Assembly: GCA_029339505.1 (NCBI GenBank)
Contig: JAQISU010000245.1
Span: 1 to 64,000 of the forward strand
Origin: Unio delphinus
Taxonomy: Eukaryota; Mollusca; Bivalvia; Unionida; Unionidae
DNA: 64,000 nt
Direction: 5' to 3'
Shown here: positions 14,801-27,473 of the stretch, one piece after another
Layout of the letters: the number at the start of each line of letters is the position of its first letter
How positions within the stretch are numbered: position 1 is the stretch's first letter
Notes under the pieces: generated by a model
Databases searched by the model: none
What the model saw: only the letters and a program-made list of their open reading frames with translations
Told to the model about the DNA's origin: nothing
Program-made: the position numbers and the translations under genes

Positions 14801-16712
14801 TGATGTCTCTATTATACACTAACTCTTTGATGTCTCTATTATACACTAACTCTTTGATGTCTCTATTATACACTAACTCATTAATGTCTCTATTATACAC
14901 TAACTCTTTCATGTCTCTATTATACACTAACTCTTTGATGTCTCTATTATACACTAACTCTTTCATGAATCTATCATACACTAACTCTTTGATGTCTCTA
15001 TCATACACTAACTCTTTGATGTCTCTATTATACACTAACTCTTTGATGTCTCTATCATACACTAACTCTTTGATGTCTCTATCATACACTAACTCTTTGA
15101 TGTCTCTATTATACACTAACTCTTTGATGTCTCTATTATACACTAACTCTTTCATGAATCTATCATACACTAACTCTTTGATGTCTCTATTATACACTAA
15201 CTCTTTGATGTCTCTATTATACACTACCTCTTTCATGCCTCTATCATACACTAACTCTTTGATGTCTCTATCATACACTAACTCTTTGATGTCTCTATCA
15301 TACACTAACTCTTTGATGTCTCTATTATACACTAACTCTTTGATGTCTCTATTATACACTAACTCTTTGATGTCTCTATTATACACTAACTCTTTGATGT
15401 CTCTATTATACACTAACTCTTTGATGTCTCTATTATACACTAACTCTTTGATGTCTCTATTATACACTAACTCTTTGATGTCTCTATCATACACTAACTC
15501 TTTGATGTCTCTATCATACACTAACTCTTTGATGTCTCTATTATACACTAACTCTTTGATGTCTCTATCATACACTAACTCTTTGATGTCTCTATTATAC
15601 ACTAACTCTTTGATGTCTCTATTATACACTAACTCTTTGATGTCTCTATTATACACCAACTCTTTGATGTCTCTATTATACACTAACTCTTTGATGTCTC
15701 TATTATACACTAACTCTTTGATGTCTCTATTATACACAAACTCTTTGATGTCTCTATCATACACTAACTCTTTGATGTCTCTATTATACACTAACTCTTT
15801 CATGAATCTATCATACACTAACTCTTTGATGTCTCTATCATACACTAATTCTTTGATGTCTCTATCATACACTAACTCTTTGATGTCTCTATCATACACT
15901 AACTCTTTGATGTCTCTATTATACACTAACTCTTTGATGTCTCTATTATACACTAACTCTTTGATGTCTCTATCATACACTAACTCTTTGATGTCTCTAT
16001 TATACACTAACTCTTTGATGTCTCTATTATACACTAACTCTTTGATGTCTCTATCATACACTAACTCTTTGATGTCTCTATCATACACTAACTCTTTGAT
16101 GTCTCTATTATACACTAACTCTTTGATGTCTCTATTATACACTAACTCTTTGATGTCTCTATCATACACTAACTCTTTGATGTCTCTATCATACACTAAC
16201 TCTTTGATGTCTCTATCATACACTAACTCTTTGATGTCTCTATCATACACTAACTCTTTGATGTCTCTATCATACACTAACTCTTTGATGTCTCTATCAT
16301 ACACTAACTCTTTGATGTCTCTATTATACACTAACTCTTTGATGTCTCTATTATACACTAACTCTTTGATGTCTCTATTATACACTAACTCTTTAATGTC
16401 TCTATTATACACTAACTCTTTGATGTCTCTATTATACACTAACTCTTTGATGTCTCTATCATACACTAACTCTTTGATGTCTCTATCATACACTAACTCT
16501 TTGATGTCTCTATCATACACTAACTCTTTCATGCCTCTATCATACACTAACTCTTTGATGTCTCTATCATACACTAACTCTTTGATGTCTCTATCATACA
16601 CTAACTCTTTGATGTCTCTATCATACACTAACTCTTTGATGTCTCTATCATACACTAACTCTTTCATGCCTCTATCATACACTAACTCTTTCACGCCTCT
16701 ATTATACACTAA
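8881..16712. repeat. Higher-order superunit 2 of the 27-bp array
   Basis: It repeats superunit 1 in the same variant order: the frame opening at 8883 corresponds to about 710, 9856 to 1683, 11990 to 3844, 13043 to 4895, and 13311 to 5163. The ACTTTTTGAT marker at 6641 recurs at 14768 (8127 bp away), so a few indels separate the copies. One is a CTAA duplication at about 14653-14660 that is absent from superunit 1; conversely a 3-bp deletion (CTCTGATG) near 6428 is private to superunit 1. The right end merges into the diverged 30-bp zone. Confidence 0.72.
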
Positions 16713-18722
16713 CACCCTCTGATGCTTTCAATTACACTAACATTCACTGATGCCTCTGATCATACAATAACACATTGATACCTCTTACATACACTAACAC
16801 TCACTGATGGCTCTATCATGCATTAACATTCATTGATGTCTCTGATCATACACTAACACTCACTGATGCCTCTAATCATACACTAACACTCCTGCACATA
16901 CACTAACACTAACACTCATTGATGCCTCAGATCATACACTAACATTCATTGATACCTCTGATCATACACTAACACTCACTGGTGCCTTTGATCATACATT
17001 AACACTCTTAATCATATATTAACACTCAATGATGCCTCTGATCATACACTAACACTCACTGATGTCTCTGATCATAGGCTAACACTCCTTATCATTCACT
17101 AACACTCACTGATGTCTCTGATCATAGGCTAACACTCCTTATCATTCACTAACACTCACTGATGCCTCTGATCATACACTAACACTCCTAATCATACAAT
17201 AACACTCACTGATGCCTCTGATCATAGACTAACATTTAATGATGCCTTTGATCATACACTAACATCTTTATCATACACCAACACTCACTAATGCATCTGA
17301 TCATACACTCTCACTAATACCTCTGATCATACACTAACACTCACTAATACCTCTGATCATACACTAACATTCACTGATGTGATACCTCTGATCATACACT
17401 AACATTCACTGATGTCTCAGTTCATACACTAACATTAATTGATGCCTCAGATCATACACTAACACTCAATGATGTCTCTGATCATACACTAACACTCCTG
17501 CACATACACTAACACTCACTGATGCCTCTGATCATACACTAACACTCAATGATGCTTCTGACCATACACTAACACTCCTAATCATACACTAACACTTCTA
17601 ATCATACACTAACACTCACTGATGCCTATAATCATTGACTAACATTCAGTGATGCCTTTGATCATACAATAACACTCACTGATACCTCTGATAATTCACT
17701 AACATTCATTGATGTCTCTAATCATTCACTAACACCCACTGATGCCTCTGATCATATATTAACACTCAATGATGCCTCTGATCATACACTAGTGCTCCTT
17801 TCACTAACACCCACTGATGCCTCTGATCATATATTAACAGTCACTGATGCCTCTGATCCTACACTAACATTCACTGATGCCTCAGATCATACACTAACAT
17901 TAATTGATGCCTCTGATCATACACTAACACTCAATGATACCTCTGATCATACACTAACACTCCTGCACATACACTAACACTCACTGATGCTTCTGATCCT
18001 ACACTAACACTCACTGATGCCTCTGATCATACACTAACATTCCTAATCATACACTAACACTCACTGATGCCTCTGATCATACAATAACATTCCTAATCAT
18101 ACACCAACACTCACTGATGCCTTTGATCATACACTAACACTCCTGCACATACACTAACACTCACTGATGCCTCTGATCATAGACTAACACTCACTGATGC
18201 CTCTGATCATACACTAACTTTCCTAATCATACACTAACACTCACTGATGCCTCTGATCATAGACTAACACTCACTGATGCCTCTGATCATACACTAACAT
18301 TCCTAATCATACACTAACACTCACTGATGCCTCTGATCATACACTAACATTCCTAATCATACACCAACACTCACTGATACCTCTGATTATACACTAACAT
18401 TCCTAATCATACACTAACACTCACTGATGCCTCTGATCATACACTAACATTCCTAATCATACACCAACACTCACTGATGCCTCTGATCATACACTAACAC
18501 TCACTGATACCTGATTATAAACTAACATTCCTAATCATACACTAACACTCACTGATGCCTCTGATCATACACTAACATTCACTGATACCTCTGATTATAC
18601 ACTAACATTGACTGATACCTCTCATCATTCACTAACATTCATTTGATGCCTAAGATCATACACTAACAATCATAGATGCCTCAGATCATACACTAGCATT
18701 CATTGATGCTTCTGATCATACA
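16713..18722. repeat. Diverged 30-bp flank of the 27-bp array
   Basis: Units of roughly 30 bp contain ACTGATGCCTCTGATCATAC followed by ACTAACACTC, with shorter units such as CCTAATCATACAC mixed in. The shared core (GATGYCTCT, ATCATACACTAACA) shows common descent with the 27-bp unit. Copies are heterogeneous, with many substitutions and length changes, so no long frame survives. This is what an array edge looks like when it is no longer homogenised. Confidence 0.9.
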
Positions 18723-18957
18723 CTAAGTGTTGATAATATAGAACACTTTCATGCTTCTGCAACATCATAGCAACATGTTTCTGCAAAGATTCATCTTGTG
18801 CGATTTCTTGTGGGTCTAATAATGTTTTCTGTTTTGGTTCTGCAATTTTAGAATCTAATTCTTCATTGGTATTTTCACTTTGTGTTTCACTTTTAGGTTG
18901 GCTTTTGTGTCTGTTCAAAAAAATTAACACATTCAAAATCATTTGTATTGCTTTCAT
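18700..18957 (-). other. Unassigned open frame, 85 codons, between two arrays
   Basis: A single-copy stretch (about 18728-18925) between two tandem arrays is open on the minus strand. It reads as a polar, E/Q/K/S-rich peptide with elements such as EELDSKIAEPKQK and SLQKHVAMMLQKHE. A pyrimidine-rich stretch ending in GAACAG, about 18911-18923, could serve as an acceptor. It has no resemblance that I can see to the FF3-FF4 region of TCERG1, and both ends of the frame run into repeat. It could be an unknown exon, a transposon coding fragment, or chance. I assign no function. Confidence 0.2.
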
Positions 18958-19682
18958 GATAAGAGTGTATTACTGGGTCATCATATAAGCAATCAATAAT
19001 ATTGCTTTCATGATATGAGTGCATTACTGGGATGATCATGTCTGCATCCATCTGTATTCCTTTCATGATATGAGTATATTACTGGATCATCATATATGCA
19101 ATCATCTATATTGCTTTCATGATATGAGTGTATTACTGGGATCATCATATCTGCAATCATTTGTATTGCTTTCATGATACGAGTGTATTACTGGGTCATC
19201 ATATATGCAATCATTTGTATTGCTTTCATGATACGCGTGTATTACTGGGTCATCATATATGCAATCATCTATATTTATTTCATGATACGAGTGTATTACT
19301 GGGATCATCATATCTGCAATCATTTGTATTGCTTTCATGATACGAGTGTATTACTGGGTCATCATATATGCAATCATCTGTATTGCTTTCATGATATGGG
19401 TGTATTACTGGGTCATCATATATGCAATCATTTGTATTGCTTTCATGATATGGGTGTATTACTGGGTCATCATATATGCAATCATCTGTATTGCTTTCAT
19501 GATATGGGTGTATTACTGGGTCATCATATATGCAATCATTTGTATTGCTTTCATGATATGGGTGTATTACTGGGTCATCATATATGCAATCATCTATATT
19601 GCTTTCATGATACGAGTGTATTACTGGATCATCATATATGCAATCATTTGTATTGTTTTCATGATACGAGTTTATTACTGGG
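18948..19682. repeat. 54-bp minisatellite, about 13 copies
   Basis: The unit includes TTTCATGATATGGGTGT, ATTACTGGGTCATCATAT and ATGCAATCATYTGTATTGC. Spacing is 54 bp, for example TTTCATGATATGGG at 19387 and 19441. The left copies are more diverged than the right ones. As 54 is a multiple of three, frames on both strands stay open (seen at 19117-19747); they are array shadows. Confidence 0.93.
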
Positions 19683-20107
19683 GTAAAAAAAAATGTTACA
19701 TTTTATTCCCTATCCACCTGCTAGTGAAGGTCTGCTTCATTTACTAATAATAAGTGGCACTACAACAAGGCTGAATCAAATAATGGATGCAAATGTTTAT
19801 GCAAACTGCAAACTACAATTCTTTTCATCAATATTAATGAGACCAGGGATTGAAGTCATCTCAGTAAGGTACTTGACTCTGGTTGAAAATGTATAAATTA
19901 AGACCATAACAATCTGGTTACAAAGTTATTCCTACCCTATCAACCTAGTAAAATTAGGAATAAGCTAATGTATACCATTATTTCCAGATGACATCATACC
20001 ACATGGAAGAACATCTCAAATGAGCAAATGTGGCCTTTTGCAAAAAGTGCAAGACAAGAAATCTAGCCACTGACAAGTTTATGTCAACTGAGCTTCAAAG
20101 ACACACA
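19683..20107. other. Single-copy intron sequence
   Basis: Between the 54-bp and 34-bp arrays. I see no coding signature, tRNA, or recognised element here; a short plus-strand frame (19693-19896) lacks any recognisable motif. Confidence 0.6.
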
Positions 20108-21136
20108 TCATCTCTCAATTAGCCAAAGACACACCCACACCCCATCTCTCAATTAGCCAGAGACACACCCAAACCCCACCTCTCAATTAGCCAGAGACAC
20201 ACCCATGCCCCATCTCTCAATTAGTCAAAGACACACCTAAACCCCATCTCTCAATTAGCCAAAGACAAACCCACACCCCATCTCTCAACTAGCCAAAGAT
20301 ACACCCACACCATCCCTCAATTAGCCAAAGATACACCCACACCATCTCTCAATTAGCCAAAGATACACCTACACCCCATTTCTCAATTAGCCAAAGACAC
20401 ACCCGCACCCCATCTCTCAATTGGCCAGTGACACACCTAAACCCCAGCTCTCAATTAGCCAAAGACACACCCACACCCCATCTCTCAATTAGCCAAAGAC
20501 ACACCCACACCCCATCTCTCAATTAGCCAAAGACACACCCACACCCCATCTCTCAATTAGCCAAAGATACACCCACACCCCATCTCTCAATTAGCCAGAG
20601 ACACACCCAAACCCCATCTCTCAATTAGCCAGAGACACACCCATGCCCCATCTCTCAATTAGTCAAAGACACACCTAAACCCCATCTCTCAATTAGCCAA
20701 AGACACACCCACACCCCATCTCTCAACTAGCCAAAGATACACCCACACCATCTCTCAATTAGCCAAAGATACACCCACACCATCTCTCAATTAGCCAAAG
20801 ATACACCCACACCCCATTTCTCAATTAACCAAAGACACACCCGCACCCCATCTCTCAATTGGCCAGTGACACACCCAAACCCCAGCTCTCAATTAGCCAA
20901 AGACACACCCACACCCCATCTCTCAATTAGCCAAAGACACACCCACACCCCATCTCTCAATTAGCCAAAGACACACCCACACCCCATCTCTCAATTAGCC
21001 AAAGACACACCCACACCCCATCTCTCAATTAGCCAAAGATACACCCACACCCCATCTCTCAATTAGCCAAAGATACACCCACACCCCATCTCTCAATTAG
21101 CCAAAGACGCACCCACATCCCATCTCTCAATCAGCC
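20108..21136. repeat. 34-bp minisatellite, about 30 copies, with a 438-bp higher-order repeat
   Basis: The unit is AGCCAAAGACACACCC followed by ACACCCCATCTCTCAATT. Variant units (CCAGAGACAC, CCCATGCCCC, AGTCAAAGAC, shortened CACACCATC units, TTGGCCAGTG) occur in the same order twice, for example CCATGCCCCA at 20203 and 20641, so a block of about 438 bp was duplicated inside the array. On the minus strand the array is G-rich (GGGGTGTGGGTGTGTC). Confidence 0.93.
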
Positions 21137-21472
21137 ACTAACAAACTGAAGCAGCATCACCACTTTTTCAAATATATAATTTTCACAGAGTCATTTTTAG
21201 GACTGGTGGCATCTCATTCAGAACCGTTTAAAATACACAAAACAAAAATAATAGTGGGGCTATGTATGTCTCTTAATACATGTTCTTTTTCTAAGTGACT
21301 AAGGGATTAAGTCTGGGGTCAGAAATTGTACTAAAATTATTGATCAAATATGGAATAAAGCAGTGCTAAAACAGTTTATGGGACCATTTACAATTGAAAT
21401 GGATCCATTTTTAGCCCCGAGAACCAATACAAAATCTTATTAATACAATAAAATGAATATAAAATTCCTTAC
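21137..21472. other. Intron sequence just downstream of the FF3 exon
   Basis: Ordinary AT-rich intron between the exon donor (GTAAGG on minus, 21472-21467) and the 34-bp array. No further FF-domain exon is visible between 1 and 21472, so the next TCERG1 exon probably lies left of the window. Confidence 0.6.
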
Positions 21473-21637
21473 CTCCTCAATATTCTTCACATAGTCCTTG
21501 AACCAGTCTTCTCTTCTAGAGCTGCTATCTATGGCCTTGTAACGAGGGTCAGAGTCGATTTTTCGCTTGATTTCACTCCATCGTGAGTGTCTTTCAATAT
21601 CAGTCTCCTTCAGTAGCTGAATGAAGTCGGTTTTTAA
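21473..21637 (-). CDS. TCERG1: TCERG1 exon: FF3 domain
   Basis: This exon has 55 codons, phase 0 at both ends. Acceptor TTTGCAG ends at 21638 and donor GAG|GTAAGG starts at 21472. It encodes the third FF domain, about residues 524-578 of the window product. The opening LKTDFIQLL helix, then RHSRWSEIKRKI with the conserved W, DPRYKAIDSSSRRED, and WFKDYV match FF3 of animal TCERG1, where the SDPRYKAVDSSS stretch is the hallmark. FF domains are three-helix phosphopeptide-binding modules. It is separated from FF2 by a 10.5-kb intron, and the downstream intron (at least 21.4 kb) contains the giant array. Confidence 0.96.
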
Positions 21638-24600
21638 CTGCAAACAGAAAAAAACATAATCGTATTGAAATTGAGAATCAAAATTTTTTCCCAACCTGAA
21701 ATGAATATTCAGTTAAATAAAAGGACAAATCTGCCGTCTCTGACTACCCATATTATTTTCACATCATGCCAAAGCAATCAATCTTTGATACATTTGTCTT
21801 GACAGCAAATTTGTCCAATAATGATCAACCATGATCACAGATCTAACTGAACAGTTAGATCAAAAATGTATAAGGACTAGAAATGTCAAACAATTTTGAC
21901 GAACACAAGATTTCTATCAAAATTACAGGAAAAGACCAAATTTACAAATAATATTTGCAGCAGTGAGTATGATTTTAAATTATTTACGAGTTATTCCACA
22001 CTGAGTTTTTGCAATGACTAAACAAAGAGTATGCATTATACTAAAGAAACAGTGAAAGATATTTATCCTACATTTAAATCCATTAAGGGCTGTTCCATTT
22101 AAACATACATGATACCCAGGGAAGGCAGGTGTTTTCAACTATATTACATGCTTAAAGAGTTCAGCATTAAAATGGCACAAAAGTCAGAATTACAACCAGG
22201 TCAAGGACTCCATAGTAAAAGTGCCTTCTTTGTGTTCCAAGTATATTCAACTGGAATCGCCCTAAGATTGATTTATAGGTCAAGTTAATCATGGTTGATC
22301 TTCCTGAAACAGAGACTGGTATTTTAATTAGGATGATGAAATAAGCAATAAACATTGAAAGTTGACCACAATGTGAAAATATTTATCTGTACTGATTCTC
22401 ACCAACTTGAAAACATGTTTACACTCCTGAATGCAACAAACAATAAACACTGATTAACAAATGGCATTAGAAATTAAAATTACAGGTATGTTTGATACTG
22501 ATATTAAAATTGTCCATACACACACAAATGACAAAGTAACACATGTACAATATAATCTAAGGTTACATAAGGACTGATATCAATCTTAACAAAATTATTT
22601 GTTCTTTTTATTGACTGTACAATATAATCTAAGGTTACATAAGGACTGATATCAATCTTAACAAAATTATTTGTTCTTTTTATTGATTAAACATTTTACA
22701 TCAAGCAATAACTGTATAAACATTTGCCATGATACTTTTAAAAAGCGTTATTCAATCTAATCTGTCTTCAACATTTGATATTCAATTATTTTATCATGAA
22801 CAACAACAATCAAAACTAAAGACATGTTTCATATAATGTAAACTAGTATGGACTTATCCACAGGTAAAACAAACAAAAAATGACATTTCTAAGATTAATA
22901 TGTATGATCTAACAAATTAATGTTATTATGCAATTTTAGATCAAGACAAATCACTGTTCTTTTTTCTGTTTTCAAAATTGAAAACTCATTCTGTACAAAA
23001 GTCAGTTTCTCTTCACAATGGTTGAAGGATTGAAAGACAGGTTTAGGGTAAGGGAGAAAGAAAAGAGACAGCGAGTAAGAATAGATTGCATCAAGTAGAT
23101 TCAATGAAAAGTAATGAAGTCTACCAATATTTATACCTTTACAGAATTACTTAACAATGTCACCATGATTGAATAAATTTAATACTGAGAAAAAGTATGA
23201 TGTCTATCAGCTTTACCTTCTGATATTTTTAAAATCAAAACTGGATAATGTTAAATTTCTACTACATAAGAAGTTAACGAAAATCAATGGTTAACTGACA
23301 ATATGAAAAGAACACTGTCATAATATCTTGAAAAGAGAAAAGCTGATAGAATAAATTCAAAGTGACACATCAACCTGAATTTTTAAATATTTATCAAAAC
23401 ATTTCCTAAATAAACTCTGTTGGTGAGGGAATAAAAACAGAAAATACCTGGACTGAAAAGATATTAACCTCAAACTCAAACAGGTGTTACAAATTAAATG
23501 TTTTTCACGTTTTAAAAGAGCAGATTGATAACATCACTTTGATACCATACCATGTAAAAATATTGTAATTTAATTTCAAACTGAAGTTCTATAAATGCTA
23601 AAGCATATTAAGTATTTTTAAATGTATTTTCTGATTAATCAAAATATAATTTGAGAATTCTGCACACAATGTTAACTTAAATTTTGTTGTTTTGATATAC
23701 TTTGTTTTAAATATTAATAGAACTTCAATGTGAAAATACAGTGGTTGTAAAATTTAATTTTTGTTAAAAATCAGCTCTTTTTATCCCACTCCTATCATAA
23801 GTCGGATTACTGATGGATTTTCGCATTATACTTGGCCTTACATACATATATCTAACTACATACAGCAATAACTCAGAAGTTTGAAACGAAGTACCCTTGC
23901 GACTATACCGGAAGTGCTTGCACTTGAAGGCAAGTTTGTGGGTTTCGCAGCATCGAATAAGATGTGAATCCTGATATGTGATCAAGACAGCTGATGAAGA
24001 AGAGATTTCAACCTCGGGACCTTAAACACGGAACTTGGAGAGCTTTCTTCTTTCCAAAATGGACATAGATCGATTAGTTAACACAATAGAATCAATTTTG
24101 CTACACATGAGACTTAAATTATTTTACTTTGTTTCAGTGTTAACTTATCTGTTACTGGTCTAAGATTAAAAACTGAAATCTTGAAACTTTACAGCTTGTT
24201 CTCTGATATCTGGGAACTCAGAACTTGAATCCATCAAAGAAAATGAGATCTTACAGATTTCATAAATTATGTCCAGAAATGTGTAAAGAAAATCTGTTGT
24301 GAAAATTCTGTTTTAATTATGCACACACAGTTGGATGTAAGTTAATATATGCTAAACGGATTTTAAATAAACGGCTTTATTATTTAAGTTCAAAATATCA
24401 GGATCTTTTACAAAGATAGATAATTACTGATATGACACAAGTTATGCTTTTAATCCTGATCAAGGTCTTTATTACAACAGAATAATAATTGAATTGTTAT
24501 TAATAGTAATTCACATACATTAAGATGAATAAAGCAAATTTAAAATAACTCATTATCTTCAATATTCATATTTACCCTGTCAAATAAAAAGTTATTAGCT

Positions 24601-25544
24601 CAAGTCAACAAGCATTACAACAAAGATGGCAATAAAATGGTTTCTGATGGATTGAAAAATAATTTTATCAACATCTACTAATCGACATAAATAATAAAGT
24701 CATTCAATTAGAACATGTAACCAAATAAAACATTGATAAAAATCCATACTGATGTATCATTTCTGTACTATTGGAAAAAAATGGCTATTCCCAGATTTTA
24801 CAAGACTGCAGATAAATGAATTACAATGATATAAAATTTCCATGAAACAGTCAATTGCACAAATTAACCCATCTCTTGAAAGAAAATGCAACCAAAAGTT
24901 CCAGACTATGGCAGATATACATTTATAAACATTATTCAACAATTATAAATGTCTTAATGGAACCTGGATGTCCCACCAGTGCCGAATATAACCTAAATGC
25001 AAATATTAATAAAAGTATGGAAAGACAACGAGTAACCCCTGCCAATATCAAAGTAAGGATATAAAAACTGTTTGTTACCAGCTAATTATTCTGTTAAACC
25101 AATTACTAACATCATAACAGATCCAAATTATTTATTTAAAAGTCCATCATAGCTAAAAATAGATCATATAACACTGATTACACAAAACTGTCTCTTAATA
25201 AATGGTTTTTCCACAAATTGTTTCATTATTGTGTCAGTCAGCCATATACATGTAAGAATAACAACAAAATTTAATTTGAATCAGGCACTAGACCTATTAA
25301 ACAATTATTCAAGTGTCATCAAGACCCTTTCTTTAAAATCACAGAATGGAATGCTTTGATACTTACTATAGTGTAAATCAATTTGTCTCCAGTATTTTGG
25401 CAACCAAAAATAAGTTGTATAGCTTTTTATTTTGATTTTAATAACAATTTTATCAAACCAACATGCTGCCTCTCTCATTAAGAGAATTATAAAAGATTAA
25501 CAACTGCACTGTGAATAACACATTATATGCCCCCTCCATCTTTA
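21638..25544. other. TCERG1 intron (FF2-FF3), unique AT-rich part
   Basis: Part of the 10.5-kb intron. Apart from the 72-bp tandem duplication at 22544-22687, I see only AT-rich single-copy sequence with stop codons in all frames and no recognisable protein motif. Short frames here (for example 22895-23104 and 23764-23985 minus) show nothing family-like. Confidence 0.6.
22544..22687. repeat. 72-bp perfect or near-perfect tandem duplication
   Basis: TGTACAATATAATCTAAGG begins at 22544 and again at 22616. The following sequence up to TTCTTTTTATTGA is also repeated without visible change, which suggests a recent duplication. Confidence 0.95.
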
Positions 25545-26395
25545 ATAGGCCTCTATGTAGGCAACAGAAGGGTACAGTTGACTCGGGAGATTACTGACAT
25601 ATGGACTGCAGTGACCTTAATCTCTTGTCAGATCACATAATCATGAATTAAACTATTATATTCTTATCAGAATAACCTTGACTGTGACCTCTAACCCTTA
25701 GATTCCACAATCTATCACAAGTCTAATTAATGGACTTGCTCATGAATAAAGGTCATTCTGAAAAAACCGGTTTCTTTGAGCCTAAAAGGCCTTGACCTTG
25801 GTAAACAAAGCTTCTTCTTTATCTTAAGACGTTAAAACCTGAGCATTTTGTGGTCTAGAAATAAGTTCTTAAAAAATTGTTTCTTTTATCAGTATCAGTG
25901 ACCCTATTCTTTTGAAGCCAAAGTTAGAAGGCATCTTTGTTACCATCCATAAACTTAGCCAACAACTGATATTTTGTGTAGAAACTATTTTTCTCTTTCA
26001 GTTAGTGATCTTGGCCTTCGGGCTTCAAAATTGATGGGCTTCTTCCTTACCCCAAGTGGAGGGCATCCCAAAAGGGTCTAGTTCAGGTCTGAAATAATGT
26101 TATTTTATGCAAACAATTTTTCTCCTTTCAGTGATTATGACCGGGATCTTTGACCTTTTGTTCCCATAACTGAAGCTTTTTCCTTACTACAAATGCATAT
26201 TATGAATAAAGTTTGGTACAGATATGTGATGCCAAACTAATTTTATTCTGCATAAATCATTTTCATTCTTCCAAACAGTGACCTTGAACTCTAACCTTTT
26301 CACCCAGAAATTGATAGGGTTGCACCTTATCCCATAAGCAAACATACATAAAGTTTGGTAACTGGATTATGGAGAATTCCAGTTCTTGTATTTAT
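25545..26395. repeat. Cluster of diverged 'GACCTTTGACC' repeat units
   Basis: Several decayed units of roughly 130-150 bp share a string of motifs: TTCTCCTTTCAGTGA, ACCTTGAC/ACCTTTTG, AATTGATAGGGTT, a CTTCCTTACC-like stretch, and AAAGTTTGGTA. The cluster starts with CCTCTATGTAGGCAAC, as does a related one at 38279. The same motif string is common in molluscan and other invertebrate intergenic DNA (general knowledge), but I cannot assign a class. Confidence 0.65.
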
Positions 26396-27239
26396 GTAAA
26401 TTTAATCTGTATTATTTGTTCATTTTTCTTCATGATATGTTATATGCATTTGTAATTAATACCTTTGTCCATAATCAAGGTCATGGAGTACCTGATTAGT
26501 AACAATTGCTTTGTAAACAACATAATAAATTGCTAATATTTCTCTGTGTCTGGGTTATTCATATTAGTATTAATGGAGATAAACGTGTTCGAGTCTGGGT
26601 CTAGAACATCAGATGTTCTCTTGTAAATTTAATAAACTTGTTGACAACTGTGAATGTTTTATAAAGGAGATTGACCTATATCCTGGCTCTATTATTGTCT
26701 TAGCTTTTTACTTACTGTTATTAACTGGAAAAATTAATCATTCATACCTGAACATTTGAAGCAGAATTAATCTTAAAGTTCGGTTCAGTTTTTCATTGGG
26801 TAAATTTTTATTTACTGGAATTGCAAAGTAATCATAATATTCTTGCGCTAAATTATTAATTTGGAATTAAAGTGAATTCACACAAGAACATTTTGGATTA
26901 TATTACTGTAATACATATAAAAAAAAACACATCACCACATTCCAGGCTATTGGTAAATCAGCATGTTTGAGATTACAGGCACATCAACACCTTCAATATT
27001 GTAACTTTTATGGAATACCACTAGAATTCATTTGGAATAACACTAGAATTCATTTGGAACTTCCAACATTTGGATTTGCAATAGAATTTTTAGGACTATT
27101 TGGGATTAAATTTACAATACAGTTAAGTTCTTTTAAAAATTTGACTTTGTATGATAGGGAAATAATTTTGTTGAATATTAGCAAACTTTTCTGGTTTTTG
27201 CTCTTTTCTGTAACTAAGATGAAGACCACAGAGTTGTAG
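26396..27239. other. TCERG1 intron, no recognised element
   Basis: AT-rich sequence. A short imperfect duplication (CTAGAATTCATTTGGAA twice, about 27021-27060) is the only local structure; the 90-codon plus frame over it (26967-27239) shows no recognisable domain. Confidence 0.55.
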
Positions 27240-27445
27240 GAAACCATTTTTCTTCCTTCAGTCGAAGTGATCTTGATCCTTGGTCTTTTGATCCCTGGAT
27301 CTACAAGATTCTTCCATACCTCATATGCATGTCATTTATGTAGTTTGGCAACTATTAATGGTAAACAACTGAAGTTTTGAAACAAAATTAGCAATAGGCA
27401 GAGAGATGGATAGACAGCATCATAACATAATATGTTCTGCCTGAT
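27240..27445. repeat. Copy of the 'GACCTTTGACC' interspersed repeat
   Basis: TTCCTTCAGTCGAAGTGATC, TGATCCTTGGTCTTTTGATC and TTGGCAACT are followed by GAGATGGATAGACAG and ATATGTTCTGCCTGATGG. The 3' part resembles the end of the copy at 33130-33310 (GGATAGATGGCC, CATACTCCACCTGATGG). Confidence 0.6.
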
Positions 27446-27473
27446 GGTGAGCATATACAAATAATAATCTCCA

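Larger units (their letters stand above)
1..16712. repeat. 27-bp minisatellite/satellite array, about 600 copies, runs off the left edge
   Basis: The unit contains TTTGATGTCTCTAT followed by a Y (T or C) and ATACACTAACTC, repeated with few mismatches. The main variation is a two-state T/C at one position; rarer units carry CATGAATCT, CATGCCTCT, ACGC or TATGATAC. Because 27 is a multiple of three, both strands stay open for hundreds of codons: LMSLLYTNS-type repeats on plus and DIKELVYNR-type repeats on minus, broken only by small indels or the rare TGA. No start context, unique domain or codon bias marks it as a gene. By position it lies in the TCERG1 intron after the FF3 exon. The left limit is outside the window. 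Confidence 0.97.

Noticed and set aside
89..16722. About 25 long open frames of LMSLLYTNS- or DIKELVYNR-type repeats as protein-coding genes
   Set aside because: They follow from a 27-bp unit without stops, appear on both strands over the same DNA, end at random indels, and lack any unique domain or start context.
1..21136. CRISPR array
   Set aside because: Units are directly adjacent without variable spacers, in a eukaryotic intron; these are minisatellites.
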